From Mucilaginibacter agri (GTDB taxonomy: Bacteria; Bacteroidota; Bacteroidia; Sphingobacteriales; Sphingobacteriaceae): a stretch of DNA of 64,000 nucleotides. Below, piece by piece: positions 7,767 to 17,200 of this stretch (position 1 is its first letter; each line of letters starts with the position of its first letter). The notes under the pieces are model-generated. The model searched no databases, had not been told where the DNA came from, and saw only the letters and a list, made by a program, of their open reading frames with translations. The position numbers and the translations under genes were made by a program. Location of the stretch: positions 496,001 through 560,000 of the forward strand of contig NZ_WWEO01000042.1 in NCBI RefSeq assembly GCF_009928685.1. Direction: 5' to 3'.

Positions 7767-10043
7767 TTACCGGATGATGGTAACCGGGCCAGACAATATC
7801 GGCTTATCATTTTTAGGGTCGATGATGTAGTAATAAGTACCTACAGGCAAAGGCGAATTATTAAAGGTACCATCCCATGCCTGGCTGTAATTAACAGAGT
7901 GAAAAACTAATGCCCCATATCGGTTATAAACGTTAACCGTACACCCCGGAAAGAATTGTAGCAAAGGGATGTTCCAAAGGTCATTACGGCCATCATTGTT
8001 GGGAGTAAAAGCGTTAGGTATAATAATATCATTAATCACAGTTACTGTTATACTAGTTTGAGCAACACATCCTCCATCAGTTGTTGCCAACACTGTATAG
8101 GTGGTAGTGACATAAGGCGTTGCAACAGGCGTTGGGCTGCTGATATCGTCAAGACCCGTTGCCGGACTCCATAAGTAACTAACTACGTTGCCCGTTACAT
8201 TGGGCCTCAACGTTATACTTTTAGTAAGGTTTACAGATACATTGTTATTGCTGAAACTTACTGTTGGCAAAGGATTTACAGTAACTGTTATCAGGTTGCT
8301 TTGAATTGGCGTTGTACAAGCAGTGCTGGCTGTAAGCATGCATGTTACGATGTCGCCATTATTAAAAACATCTGTATAGGTAGAACTATTACTTCCTTTA
8401 CCAATGCTATTAACCAACCACTGATAAGTTGGATTGTCGCCTGTATTATCAGCGGATGCCGTGAAAATAACTGGGTCGCCAGTGCAAACCGGGTTTGGAA
8501 CGGCTGAAATACTAATTGCTGGTTTGGGAACTAACGTTACTTTTAAAATTTGAGGAATGGCATCAATCCCGTCGTGTGCGTAAATAATTGTTGTGCCTGC
8601 GCCTACAATATGAATGTTGCCATCAATAATGGTGGCGACATTGGTTTGGCTGCTTGTATAAATAATGGGGTTTACACTGGTTGCGCCCGGATCGAAATCA
8701 GCGTCGCAGGTAGTTTTGGGTGGTAATGGATTAAAAACAAGCGCCGTATTTACGATCACTGTTATTCTGACTATTGCACTGCTGCTGCCAAAAGCATTAT
8801 AAGCCGTTATGGTATAATTGGTGGAGGCGGATGTCGCCGTTGGCGTCCCGCTAATAATGCCAGTGTTTGTATCGAAAAATAATCCCGGGGCCAGAGGCTT
8901 GTCGATTGTGTAACCCGTTGTCGACATTTTGCGGATCGTATGATTACCCGCGTCGGCTATGTAACCATTTCCGTTGGCGTCCATCGCAATGGCAGGAGGG
9001 GAATTAAAGCTAGCAGCTGCACCGATTGCATCGGCACTGCCGGGAGTGGTTTGTCCCGCAAAAGTGCTTACTGTACCGTCTGTGGCTATTTTTCTGACAA
9101 GGTTATCCTGTGGACTAATAACAAACAGATTGCCTGCGCCATCGGTCGAAATCCCGGTCGGTGAATTGAAGGTAGCGGTTGTTAAGTTACCATCAGCACT
9201 TCCTAAGGCACCGTTGCCAGCGTAGGTGCTTATAAGGCCTGCAGAAGTTATTTTTTTAATCGCATTTTCGCTTGGTATAGTTACAAACAGATCGCCGGCT
9301 TTATTGATCGTAATCCCTCCAATAGAATTTAATCCTCCCGAAATTCCCACAAAAGTACTTACCTCGCCCGTTGGTGTTATTTTCCTGATAATATTGGTGC
9401 CGCCGTTATTATTGTCAGTTACATAAATATTATCATTGGCATCAATAGTCATCTCTGATGGGTGATTAAAGGTTGCTCCTGTGCCGAGTCCATCTGTCGA
9501 TCCTGCAGTCCGATTACCCGCAAAAATGCTGATTACGCCATTAGGGGCTATTTTTCTGATAACATTATTGTTTTCGTCTGCCACAAAGACATTGCCGGCA
9601 CCATCTACAGCCATGCCGCGTGGGTTGTCAAAATTATTAGGGTCTTGCATTACTCCGGCAGTTACAGGTACACCCTGCGCAATAGTAGTTACATTTCCCG
9701 TGGGGGAGATCTTTCGGATGCTCTTGATAGGAGGATCATTTACGTAAACATTGCCAAGCCGGTCTGTCGTAATTTCGATGGGCTGGGTAAATTCCGACAC
9801 GCCTAGCGGCCCTCCGCTCGAACCTGCTACGCCCGTTTTGCCGGCAAAGCGCGTAACCAAACCATAAGTATTAGGAGGCACCGCGCCCCCGGTATTTGTT
9901 GGCGAAAGTGGAGGTATGCCGGTATTAATTACATAAACTTTTGGGGTTTGATAGGCAATGTTGGGTGCCTGTGCCAGTGAACTACCCGCACAAATCAATA
10001 AAAAGCAAAAACAAAATAGCTTAACAAAGATTTTGTTAACCAC
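7767..10043 (-). CDS. Secreted NHL-repeat protein with type IX secretion (type B) C-terminal domain
   Basis: The 758-residue protein has a signal peptide (ends SSLAQ, about residue 25). About seven NHL-type beta-propeller repeats follow (about residues 60-370), recognisable by recurring patterns such as GNVYVNDPPIKSIRKI and ISTYAGNG. Next come a putative immunoglobulin-like segment (about 375-430) and further beta-sandwich modules with PTYQW. The end is a gliding-motility-associated domain (about 675-758: NAFTPNNDGRNDLW, then VYNRYG), which marks export and anchoring by the type IX system. The propeller suggests binding of a ligand or polymer; no catalytic residues are evident. It converges on the kinase-like gene with only 15 bases between stops. 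Confidence 0.88.
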   Translation of the reverse strand: MVNKIFVKLFCFCFLLICAGSSLAQAPNIAYQTPKVYVINTGIPPLSPTNTGGAVPPNTYGLVTRFAGKTGVAGSSGGPLGVSEFTQPIEITTDRLGNVYVNDPPIKSIRKISPTGNVTTIAQGVPVTAGVMQDPNNFDNPRGMAVDGAGNVFVADENNNVIRKIAPNGVISIFAGNRTAGSTDGLGTGATFNHPSEMTIDANDNIYVTDNNNGGTNIIRKITPTGEVSTFVGISGGLNSIGGITINKAGDLFVTIPSENAIKKITSAGLISTYAGNGALGSADGNLTTATFNSPTGISTDGAGNLFVISPQDNLVRKIATDGTVSTFAGQTTPGSADAIGAAASFNSPPAIAMDANGNGYIADAGNHTIRKMSTTGYTIDKPLAPGLFFDTNTGIISGTPTATSASTNYTITAYNAFGSSSAIVRITVIVNTALVFNPLPPKTTCDADFDPGATSVNPIIYTSSQTNVATIIDGNIHIVGAGTTIIYAHDGIDAIPQILKVTLVPKPAISISAVPNPVCTGDPVIFTASADNTGDNPTYQWLVNSIGKGSNSSTYTDVFNNGDIVTCMLTASTACTTPIQSNLITVTVNPLPTVSFSNNNVSVNLTKSITLRPNVTGNVVSYLWSPATGLDDISSPTPVATPYVTTTYTVLATTDGGCVAQTSITVTVINDIIIPNAFTPNNDGRNDLWNIPLLQFFPGCTVNVYNRYGALVFHSVNYSQAWDGTFNNSPLPVGTYYYIIDPKNDKPILSGPVTIIR

Positions 10044-10129
10044 GTGCTGAATAATTTTAAAGGAAAATTGGTTTATAACAAGTTAGCAAATAATAATTAT
10101 TACTAAATTTAAAAAACCTATTACTACTT

Positions 10130-11509
10130 ATGAGAAAAAATCTGCTTGTAAAGCCGGGTATCCTGCTGGCTTTATTCTTAATGGCGAAGCCCTGCGCTTC
10201 CGTAGCCCAAACAACTAACAACTGGCAAAATTTATTTGACGGAAAAACACTTAAAGGTTGGAAACGCGTAGCCGGAACAGCCACCTACAAAGTACAAAAT
10301 GGCGAAATTGTAGGTACTAGTGTAGCCAATTCGGGCAATACGTTTTTGGTTACCGAAAAGGAGTACGGAGATTTTATAATGGAACTGGATGCCAAAGTAG
10401 AAAGCCCCACCAGTAACTCTGGAATCCAAACCCGAAGCCATTTTAATACGCCTGGACATACCAACCGGGTATACGGCCGCCAGGTGGAAATTGACCCTTC
10501 GGAGCGTGCCTGGTCGGGAGGGATTTATGATGAAGGCCGCCGGGAGTGGCTTTACCCACTCGATTTACATCCCGAAGCTAAAACTGCTTTTAAAATTGGC
10601 GAATACAATCACATCCGCATCGAATGTATCGGCAACGAGATGAAAACCTGGGTTAACAATATTCCGGTTGCGTATGTGGTTGATACTGTTGATTATAAAG
10701 GCTTCATCGGCCTGCAGGTGCACGCTGTTACTAAACCTGAAGAAGCCGGCAAAAATGTATATTTCAAGAACATCAAAATACAAACCACCAACCTTAAGCC
10801 ATCAGCTTTCCCCGAAGGGATTTACGTGGTTGATTATGTGCCAAATCATTTGAGCAGTTATGAAGAAAAATCGGGCTGGAAGCTCTTGTTCGACGGTAAG
10901 ACATCTGATGGGTGGGTGAGCGGCAAAGGCACTACGTTTCCCTCAAAAGGCTGGACGCTTACCGATGGCGCAATGACCGTACTCTCATCCGAAGGAAAAG
11001 AATCACAGAACGGAGGGGATATTGTAACAACTAAAGAGTATGGTGCATTTGACATTTCTTTCGAATTTAAATTGACACCCGGGGCAAATAGCGGCCTCAA
11101 ATATTTTGTAACCCTTGCCGAGAAAACCGATGGCTCCAACATCGGTCTCGAATACCAGGTACTGGACGACGAACTACATCCCGATGCTAAACTGGGCCGT
11201 AATGGCGACCGCACGCTGGCGTCGTTATATGATCTATTCCCAGCCCAAAAACAAAAACGGTTTATCCGCCCAATAGGTGCATGGAACAATGGACGTATTG
11301 TAGTACATCCTGATAACCGCGTAGAGCATTACCTTAATGGCGTTAAAGTATTGGAGTACGTGCGCGGCTCTCAGGAGTTTCTGGATGCGGTTAAGATTAG
11401 CAAGTATGTGGTATGGCCAAACTTCGGCATGGCGCCCAAAGGGCATTTGTTGTTGCAAGATCATGGCAACCAGGTGTCCTTCCGCAGCATAAAAATTAAA
11501 GAACTGTAA
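10130..11509 (+). CDS. Exported protein with two DUF1080 (3-keto-disaccharide hydrolase-type) domains
   Basis: The 459-residue protein has a signal peptide ending near residue 26 (CASVAQ). Two DUF1080 concanavalin-like domains follow, each opening with the family signature: LFDGKTLKGWKR near residue 36 and LFDGKTSDGWVS near residue 251. Both contain the internal NSGIQTR / NSGLKYF type motif and a closing FKNIKIQ / FRSIKIKEL strand. Members of this family include hydrolases acting on 3-keto-glycosides. The next gene is a Gfo/Idh/MocA dehydrogenase, the usual partner that makes keto sugars, which supports that reading here. The tandem duplication within one chain is less common than a single domain. 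Confidence 0.87.
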   Translation: MRKNLLVKPGILLALFLMAKPCASVAQTTNNWQNLFDGKTLKGWKRVAGTATYKVQNGEIVGTSVANSGNTFLVTEKEYGDFIMELDAKVESPTSNSGIQTRSHFNTPGHTNRVYGRQVEIDPSERAWSGGIYDEGRREWLYPLDLHPEAKTAFKIGEYNHIRIECIGNEMKTWVNNIPVAYVVDTVDYKGFIGLQVHAVTKPEEAGKNVYFKNIKIQTTNLKPSAFPEGIYVVDYVPNHLSSYEEKSGWKLLFDGKTSDGWVSGKGTTFPSKGWTLTDGAMTVLSSEGKESQNGGDIVTTKEYGAFDISFEFKLTPGANSGLKYFVTLAEKTDGSNIGLEYQVLDDELHPDAKLGRNGDRTLASLYDLFPAQKQKRFIRPIGAWNNGRIVVHPDNRVEHYLNGVKVLEYVRGSQEFLDAVKISKYVVWPNFGMAPKGHLLLQDHGNQVSFRSIKIKEL

Positions 11510-11584
11510 TTTATACAGTAAACTTTGTACATTTAAATGCCGCGGCTAACCACCGCGGCTTATAATAAACCAATTATCTACTTT

Positions 11585-12940
11585 ATGGAAAATTCCCGGC
11601 GTAAGTTTATTAAACAAACTGCTATGCTTGGCGGTGGCGTTCTGGCTTCAAAAGTGAGCTGGTCGGCGCAGAGCTATAAGCGCATTATTGGAGCGAATGA
11701 TAGGGTACGAATCGGTGTTGTCGGTTTTTCGGATCGGCACAAAAACTCGCATTTGCCCAGCTTCATGAATCACTATAAGGAGCTAAATTTCGATGTGGTG
11801 GCAGTATCCGATATCTGGAACCGCCGTCGCGACGAAGGCGTAGCTACATGGAAAGAGAAAATGGGTCACGATATTGTAGCCTGCCGTAACAACGACGAGC
11901 TCTATAATAAGAAACTGGTTGATGCGGTGTTTATCAGCACAGCCGACTTTCAACATGCAACACACACCATTGAGGCCGTTAAAGCTGGTTGCGATGCCTA
12001 CGTAGAGAAACCCTTTGCAGAAACAATGGAAGACAATCGTGCGGCTCTGAAAGCGGTTAAGGCTACTAACCGAATTGTGCAGATCGGTTCACAGCGCAGG
12101 AGCGGGGCTAATTACATGGCGGCCGATGAGTTTATCAAATCGGGCAAATTTGGGCCAATAACTATGGTTGAGCTTACCTGGAACGTAAACCAGCCCGGTC
12201 GCTGGCGCAGGCCCGAGCTGGTTGCACTGTTAAAAGAGCAGGATACCGATTGGAAACGCTTTTTGGTTAATCGTCCGTACGAAGCATTTGACCCAAGGAA
12301 ATATTTAGAATACCGTTTATTCTGGCCGTATTCTTCGGGCTTGCCCGGGCAATGGATGAGCCACCAGATAGATACTGTACACTGGTTTAGCGGTTTAAAA
12401 CATCCACGAAGTGTAGTAGCCAACGGCGGCATTTACAAGTGGAAAGATGGACGTAAAAACTGGGACACCATAACAGCCGTGTTTGATTACGGTCCGCTGG
12501 ACGATCTATCGACCGGTTTCCAGGTAACGTTCGCCTCACGTATGCACAATGGCGACGAAAATCCGGCTGAGATCTACTACAGTAACGGTGGTGAACTGAA
12601 CTTAAACACCAACAAAGTTTCGCCACGAGGTGGGCTTACCGAAAAAATGGCCGCTGACATGAATATGAAACCCAATCTATTACCGGAAATGGATTTGGCT
12701 AATACAGGCAAGGTTGCCGTTGCTGCCAATACAGGTGGCGATATATTGACTTCGAATCATGTACGTAACTGGATGGAATGTGTACGCAGCCGGCAGCAAC
12801 CTCATGCCCCAGTAGATGTAGGTTACGCGCACTCTATAGCCAACATTATGACCACAGCAGCCTCGCATACAGGCGGTAAAGCCACGTTTGATGAGCAAAC
12901 ACAGGAAGTAATGGTGAACGGGAAAGTATTTAAGACGTGA
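11585..12940 (+). CDS. Exported Gfo/Idh/MocA family oxidoreductase
   Basis: From the ATG at 11585 the protein has 451 residues and opens MENSRRKFIKQTAMLGGG, a twin-arginine (SRRKFIK) signal expected to send a folded, cofactor-bound enzyme across the inner membrane. An ATG 48 bases upstream is in frame but would place 16 extra residues before the Tat signal. The NAD(P)-binding domain (about residues 40-165) includes the family's EKP motif (YVEKPFAET), where the Lys is catalytic. The C-terminal domain has the substrate region with GLPGQWMSHQIDTVHW. It probably oxidises a sugar or glycoside hydroxyl and lies 75 bases after the DUF1080 gene. Confidence 0.9.
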   Translation: MENSRRKFIKQTAMLGGGVLASKVSWSAQSYKRIIGANDRVRIGVVGFSDRHKNSHLPSFMNHYKELNFDVVAVSDIWNRRRDEGVATWKEKMGHDIVACRNNDELYNKKLVDAVFISTADFQHATHTIEAVKAGCDAYVEKPFAETMEDNRAALKAVKATNRIVQIGSQRRSGANYMAADEFIKSGKFGPITMVELTWNVNQPGRWRRPELVALLKEQDTDWKRFLVNRPYEAFDPRKYLEYRLFWPYSSGLPGQWMSHQIDTVHWFSGLKHPRSVVANGGIYKWKDGRKNWDTITAVFDYGPLDDLSTGFQVTFASRMHNGDENPAEIYYSNGGELNLNTNKVSPRGGLTEKMAADMNMKPNLLPEMDLANTGKVAVAANTGGDILTSNHVRNWMECVRSRQQPHAPVDVGYAHSIANIMTTAASHTGGKATFDEQTQEVMVNGKVFKT

Positions 12941-13052
12941 GGTATTGGATTTGAGATGTGAGACAGAATCCGCCTCTTGAGCGTAGTCGCTCCATTAAAA
13001 ATATTTGAAGCGTGAAATGCCTCAACTGGCGTTGGTATTTAATTTTTAGCCG

Positions 13053-14078
13053 ATGAAGTTTCGATTGTTAATTTGCTTTTTCTCTATGCCTGTTGCCCTG
13101 TTTGCCCAGCGAAAGGAGCAGGTGAAAATTGTTATGCAACCCGGTAACAGGGTAGACATTTCTATAGGAAGCAAACCATTTACCAGTTTCCTATACCCGG
13201 ACACATTGGAGAAACCCGTGCTTTATCCTTTGCGCGCCGCCGATGGAGAGGTAGTTACTCGTGGCTTTCCGCTTGATCCGAAACCGGGCGAGCCTACTGA
13301 TCACCCACATCACATCGGTACCTGGTTTAATTTTGAGAACCTTAACGGATTGGATTTTTGGAATAACTCGTACGCCATACCTGCTGATAAAAAGCATTTG
13401 TATGGGTGGATTAAAACGGATAAGATTTTAGAAACTTCCAGCGGAGGTTTGGGCAAACTGGGCTATCATGCAAACTGGGTAAACCAACAGAATGAAATCC
13501 AGTTAGAAGAAACTACTCATTTTGAGTTTAGTGGAACAGCTAACCGCCGAATCATAGACAGGGTGACCACCCTGAAAGCCGCCAAAGAATGTCTGTTTAC
13601 CGATGCTAAAGACGGTATGCTGGGGCTACGGCTTGCACATGAGCTACAAATTCCGGCCACCGAAGACCAAAAGTTTACTGATAATAAAGGCAACGTAACC
13701 GTGGTAAAAGCCGGCGACGACCATATTGCCAACGGCAATTACCTCACCAGCGAAGGCAAACAAGGCAATGATGCCTGGAGTACACGAGGTGTATGGTGCA
13801 AAGTTTACGGCAAAATGGGGGCTGATTCGGTGAGTATTGCTATTATAGATCATCCTAAAAATCCGAACTATCCTACCTTCTGGCATGCGAGGGGGTATGG
13901 GTTGTTTGCTGCAAATCCACTGGGAGAAAAGGTTTTTACCAATGGTAAATCCGCTAAGAGTCTTCATTTAAACAAGGGAGAGTCGGTAACCTTTAGATAT
14001 AGGATTGTTATTGAAGATGGGAAAGCAACTACTTCAGTAAAGGAACTGAATGCGCTAGCGACAGAGTTTGCAAAATGA
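13053..14078 (+). CDS. Exported DUF6807 (PmoA-like) family protein
   Basis: The 341-residue protein has a short signal peptide (MKFRLLICFFSMPVALFAQ, cleavage near residue 19). The mature part matches the beta-rich family once named after methane oxygenase PmoA: it has the HPHHIGTWFNFENLNG motif near residues 88-103 and a later WHARGYGLFAANPLG motif near residues 275-289. The family is abundant in sugar utilisation loci of Bacteroidota and is unrelated to methane oxidation in function. It follows the DUF1080 and dehydrogenase genes on the same strand after about 110 bases, so it probably belongs to the same glycoside-processing set. Catalysis is not established. Confidence 0.8.
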   Translation: MKFRLLICFFSMPVALFAQRKEQVKIVMQPGNRVDISIGSKPFTSFLYPDTLEKPVLYPLRAADGEVVTRGFPLDPKPGEPTDHPHHIGTWFNFENLNGLDFWNNSYAIPADKKHLYGWIKTDKILETSSGGLGKLGYHANWVNQQNEIQLEETTHFEFSGTANRRIIDRVTTLKAAKECLFTDAKDGMLGLRLAHELQIPATEDQKFTDNKGNVTVVKAGDDHIANGNYLTSEGKQGNDAWSTRGVWCKVYGKMGADSVSIAIIDHPKNPNYPTFWHARGYGLFAANPLGEKVFTNGKSAKSLHLNKGESVTFRYRIVIEDGKATTSVKELNALATEFAK

Positions 14079-14111
14079 TTGTCAGATTAAATAATAATCC
14101 TTTTATTTAAA

Positions 14112-14130
14112 ATACCAATTGGTATATTTG
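14112..14130 (+). promoter_or_regulatory. TetR operator overlapping the tetR promoter
   Basis: A perfect 14-base palindrome ATACCAATTGGTAT (14112-14125) overlaps TATATTTG (14123-14130), a match to the Bacteroidota -7 element TAnnTTTG. The tetR ATG begins at 14135, so transcription would start at or next to the ATG and the mRNA would be leaderless or nearly so. Binding of the regulator here would block its own promoter. Confidence 0.75.
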
Positions 14131-14134
14131 TGTT

Positions 14135-14737
14135 ATGGAAAATCAGTTATCAAAGGCAGAACGTACCCGGCAGTTTATTATCGAAACTACATCGGGTATC
14201 TTCAATACCAAAGGATATGCTGGTACTTCCATGTCGGATATAACCGAGGCCACGGGCTTAACCAAAGGCAGTATTTACGGCAATTTTGAGAATAAGGAAG
14301 AAGTTGCCTTGTGTGTATTTGACTATAACCACGGCAAGGTCTCGGAAGCCATTAAGCAACGTATGGATAAGGTGAAAACCTACCATGATAAATTGATGGT
14401 TTATGCCCAGGTGTATGATCAATATATGCGTGGCGTGTTTCCTAAAGGAGGATGCCCCATATTGAATACTGCTATTGAAGCCGATGATACCAACGGCCTG
14501 TTAAAAGCGCGTGCTGCCAAAGCAGTACTCGGCTGGAAGAAGAAAATTGAAGACCTGATACAAGCCGGGGTAGAAGCCGGAGAGTTTAAAGCAGGTTTGG
14601 ATCATAATCAAATAGCCTTATCAATAGTTGCATTGATTGAGGGCGGCATCATGATTGCGAAAACTACCGATAGTCAGGCTAACCTGGATACTGTTCTGAA
14701 GACAGTAGAGGTGCTGATAAGCCAGATGAAAGTTTAA
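14135..14737 (+). CDS. TetR/AcrR family transcriptional regulator
   Basis: The 200-residue protein has the TetR N-terminal helix-turn-helix (about residues 8-55, with GYAGTSMSDITEATGLTKGSIYGNF). A helical ligand-binding C-terminal domain follows that contains GGCPILNTAIEADD, as in TetR regulators of efflux pumps and reductases. It lies directly upstream of an MFS pump and a short-chain dehydrogenase. The same palindrome occurs before this gene, twice between it and the pump gene, once before fabF and in weaker form before lpdA, so it probably represses itself and the pump and may also control fatty acid and dehydrogenase genes. The ligand is unknown; a hydrophobic toxic compound is a fair guess. 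Confidence 0.9.
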   Translation: MENQLSKAERTRQFIIETTSGIFNTKGYAGTSMSDITEATGLTKGSIYGNFENKEEVALCVFDYNHGKVSEAIKQRMDKVKTYHDKLMVYAQVYDQYMRGVFPKGGCPILNTAIEADDTNGLLKARAAKAVLGWKKKIEDLIQAGVEAGEFKAGLDHNQIALSIVALIEGGIMIAKTTDSQANLDTVLKTVEVLISQMKV

Positions 14738-14745
14738 AAAATTTG

Positions 14746-14777
14746 ACATAAAATATACCAATTGGTATATTTTATGT
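14746..14777. promoter_or_regulatory. 32-base perfect palindrome, TetR operator (pump promoter, site 1)
   Basis: A perfect palindrome of 32 bases with the core ATACCAATTGGTAT, lying 9 bases after the tetR stop. Its right arm contains TATATTTT at 14766-14773, one base off the TAnnTTTG promoter element. The site could therefore overlap the pump promoter, and as RNA it could also fold into a hairpin at the end of tetR. Confidence 0.75.
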
Positions 14778-14831
14778 ATTAATATTGCATCGTCAATCAC
14801 GAACGAAAAATAGTAAACGCAGAAATTAAAA

Positions 14832-14847
14832 TATACCAATTGGTATA
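14832..14847. promoter_or_regulatory. TetR operator (pump promoter, site 2)
   Basis: A perfect 16-base palindrome TATACCAATTGGTATA ending 6 bases before the pump ATG, with the same core as the sites at 14112, 14746 and 19940. Its position in the leader means a bound repressor would block elongation or ribosome access. It is 86 bases, about eight helical turns, from the previous site. Confidence 0.75.
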
Positions 14848-14853
14848 AAATAT

Positions 14854-16404
14854 ATGAACCCTCTAAAACGACAACTCCTCATCTTCACCGTTATCCTGGC
14901 TGCCATTATGGAGCTGATAGATACGTCTATTGTTAACGTAGCACTTAACTATATGAGCGGTAATCTGGGGTCCACCTTGGAGGATACCTCCTGGGTGATA
15001 ACTTCCTACGCTATTGCCAATGTTATTATTATTCCGATGACGAGTTTCTTAAGCAACCGCCTGGGCCGCCGGAACTATTATATCGGTTCAATCATACTAT
15101 TCGTACTCTGTTCGCTGATGTGCGGGCAGGCAACAAGTATTTGGATGCTGGTGTTTTTCAGATTCTTTCAAGGCTTAGGCGGTGGTGCACTGTTGTCGGT
15201 TTCCGCAGCTGTGGTGTATGAGCAATTTCCTAAAGAAAAACTGGGCACCGCCAGTGCCTTGTTTGGTATTGGTGTGTTTATTGGCCCAACCATCGGCCCT
15301 ACATTGGGAGGCTACATTACCGAAAATTATTCGTGGCCATGGATTTTTTACATCAACGTACCTATCGGTATTCTGGTGGCTATTTCATGTTATTTCCTGC
15401 TTCCCGAATCGCCAATTAAAGCAAATATAAACAGGATAGACTGGTGGGGTATTGCGTTATTAATAGTCGGTATCGGCTCGTTGCAAACGGTATTAGAACG
15501 CGGCCAAACGGATGATTGGTTTGCTGCAACTTATATCCTTGTGTTAACGATAACTGCCGTGGTGACCTTGGTTGGTTTCATCATCCGCGAACTGTCTATC
15601 GATTATCCCGTTGTTGACCTTCGGGTTATGAAAAGTAAATCATTAAGCGTGGCCGCCATACTCACCTTTATTACCGGGATAGGGATGTTTACATCCATAT
15701 TTTTAACCCCGGTAATTGCGCAGCGTTTGTTAGGTTTTACACCTTCAGAAACCGGTGTATTGCTACTGCCGGGAGCTATATTGGCAGTGTTTGCGCTTGT
15801 AGTGTCGGGTAAGTTGCTTCAAAGCGGTGTATCGCCGGTGTTGATCATTTTTATCGGGTTTGTGTGTTTCATTTACTTCAATTGGTCTATGTCGCATATC
15901 AGCCTGGATACTTCGGCCAGGTACATTACGCTGAAGCTTATTTTCAGAGCGCTGGGCATGGCTTTGTTAACCGTTCCGCTGAGTACGCTAGCTGTGTCAT
16001 CACTTAAACCTCAGGATATGCCGCAGGGTACAGCACTAAACAATATGATGCGCCAGTTAGGCGGCTCATTTGGAATATCTATCATTAACACCTATTCCGC
16101 ACGTCGTGTTGCTTCGCACCGAGTAGACCTAATCGGTAATGTTACTACTGATAATCCTACCAATATCGACCGCATTAATTCTTATACACACTACTTCCAA
16201 CAAAAGGGACTCGGATTGCTTGACGCCAAAATAAGAGCCTTAAAAGTAATCGATCTGTCAATTGTAAAGCAATCAACCTTAATGAGTTATATCGATTCTT
16301 ATTTTCTGATAGGTTTGCTTTTTGCCCTTGCATTACCGCTCTTATTATTTGTCATGAAGCGTGCTAAAAAGCTGCCTGCAGGCGTGGTAGTGTCCGACCA
16401 TTAA
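14854..16404 (+). CDS. DHA2-family MFS multidrug efflux transporter (EmrB/QacA type)
   Basis: The 516-residue membrane protein has the length and roughly fourteen hydrophobic segments of the DHA2 drug:proton antiporters. The first segment has the MELIDTSIVNVAL motif (Asp in helix 1) typical of the family. The loop motif RLGRRNYY lies after helix 2, and the helix 5 antiporter motif GIGVFIGPTIGPTLGG is intact. It expels hydrophobic compounds from the inner membrane. No membrane-fusion (EmrA) or outer-membrane partner is adjacent, so it may work alone or with a partner encoded elsewhere. Two TetR operators precede it, and a short-chain dehydrogenase follows after 49 bases. Confidence 0.92.
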   Translation: MNPLKRQLLIFTVILAAIMELIDTSIVNVALNYMSGNLGSTLEDTSWVITSYAIANVIIIPMTSFLSNRLGRRNYYIGSIILFVLCSLMCGQATSIWMLVFFRFFQGLGGGALLSVSAAVVYEQFPKEKLGTASALFGIGVFIGPTIGPTLGGYITENYSWPWIFYINVPIGILVAISCYFLLPESPIKANINRIDWWGIALLIVGIGSLQTVLERGQTDDWFAATYILVLTITAVVTLVGFIIRELSIDYPVVDLRVMKSKSLSVAAILTFITGIGMFTSIFLTPVIAQRLLGFTPSETGVLLLPGAILAVFALVVSGKLLQSGVSPVLIIFIGFVCFIYFNWSMSHISLDTSARYITLKLIFRALGMALLTVPLSTLAVSSLKPQDMPQGTALNNMMRQLGGSFGISIINTYSARRVASHRVDLIGNVTTDNPTNIDRINSYTHYFQQKGLGLLDAKIRALKVIDLSIVKQSTLMSYIDSYFLIGLLFALALPLLLFVMKRAKKLPAGVVVSDH

Positions 16405-16453
16405 TATCAAAAGTCAATTCATATCTACAAACAATATAAAATCAAATAACAAA

Positions 16454-17197
16454 ATGAACATTAGTAATAAAACAGTCCTGATTATTGGCGGTAGTGCCGG
16501 TATCGGACTTGAAACTGCAAAACTATTAACCTCAAAAGGCAATAAAGTAATTATAACCGGTAGGGACGAAGCCCGCCTAAAAGCGGCCGCAGCGCAAATT
16601 GAAGGCGTAAGCTATTTTAAAGGCGACGTATCTAACGAAGATGACACCAATAAACTGGTAGACTATATTAATCAAAACTTCCCCAACCTGGATGTTTTGA
16701 TCAACAACGCAGGCCGCGCTGTGGTGCATCACCTGGCCGACAGCCCTAAGGCATTCGACATAGCCAGTGACGAAATGCTGACCAACTATCTGGCCATTAT
16801 TCGCCTTACAGAAAAACTATTACCGGTGCTGCGTGCCCAAAAAGAAGCTGCTATTGTTAACGTAACTTCAATAGTGGTATTTGCCCCTGGTGCATCGTTG
16901 CCAACCTATGCTGCAAGTAAAGCTGCCCTACACTCTTACACACGGTCGTTGCGTTATGCGTTAAAAGATACTGGTGTTAAGGTTTATGAATTAATGCCTC
17001 CGCTGGTGGATACCGAACTGTCTGCCGAAATAGGCGGCCATAATGGTATTCCGCCGAAACAGGTAGCCGACGAGTTGTTGGATGGGCTTACAAATGATAC
17101 TCCGGAAATCTACGTGGGGCAGACCGCAGATATGTATAAACTATATCTTTCATCGCCAGAACAGGCTTTGTTGGTGTTGAACTCAAGAGGAGAATAA
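16454..17197 (+). CDS. Short-chain dehydrogenase/reductase (DltE-like)
   Basis: The 247-residue classical SDR has the cofactor loop (GGSAGIGLET, residues 12-21), the NNAG motif near residue 86 and the YAASK active-site Tyr/Lys near residues 153-157. It resembles the DltE-like oxidoreductases often found beside TetR regulators and efflux pumps. It lies 49 bases after the MFS gene on the same strand and is probably co-transcribed under the TetR operators. It may reduce the same toxic carbonyl compound that the pump exports; the substrate is not known. Confidence 0.88.
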   Translation: MNISNKTVLIIGGSAGIGLETAKLLTSKGNKVIITGRDEARLKAAAAQIEGVSYFKGDVSNEDDTNKLVDYINQNFPNLDVLINNAGRAVVHHLADSPKAFDIASDEMLTNYLAIIRLTEKLLPVLRAQKEAAIVNVTSIVVFAPGASLPTYAASKAALHSYTRSLRYALKDTGVKVYELMPPLVDTELSAEIGGHNGIPPKQVADELLDGLTNDTPEIYVGQTADMYKLYLSSPEQALLVLNSRGE

Positions 17198-17200
17198 TAC

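Noticed and set aside
8301..9806. Several plus-strand frames across the NHL-repeat gene
   Set aside because: They are antisense shadows of a long, clearly coding repeat protein, recurring with the repeat period.
11537..11584. Upstream start of the Gfo/Idh/MocA gene
   Set aside because: It would put 16 residues in front of the Tat signal; the ATG at 11585 gives a normal twin-arginine signal.
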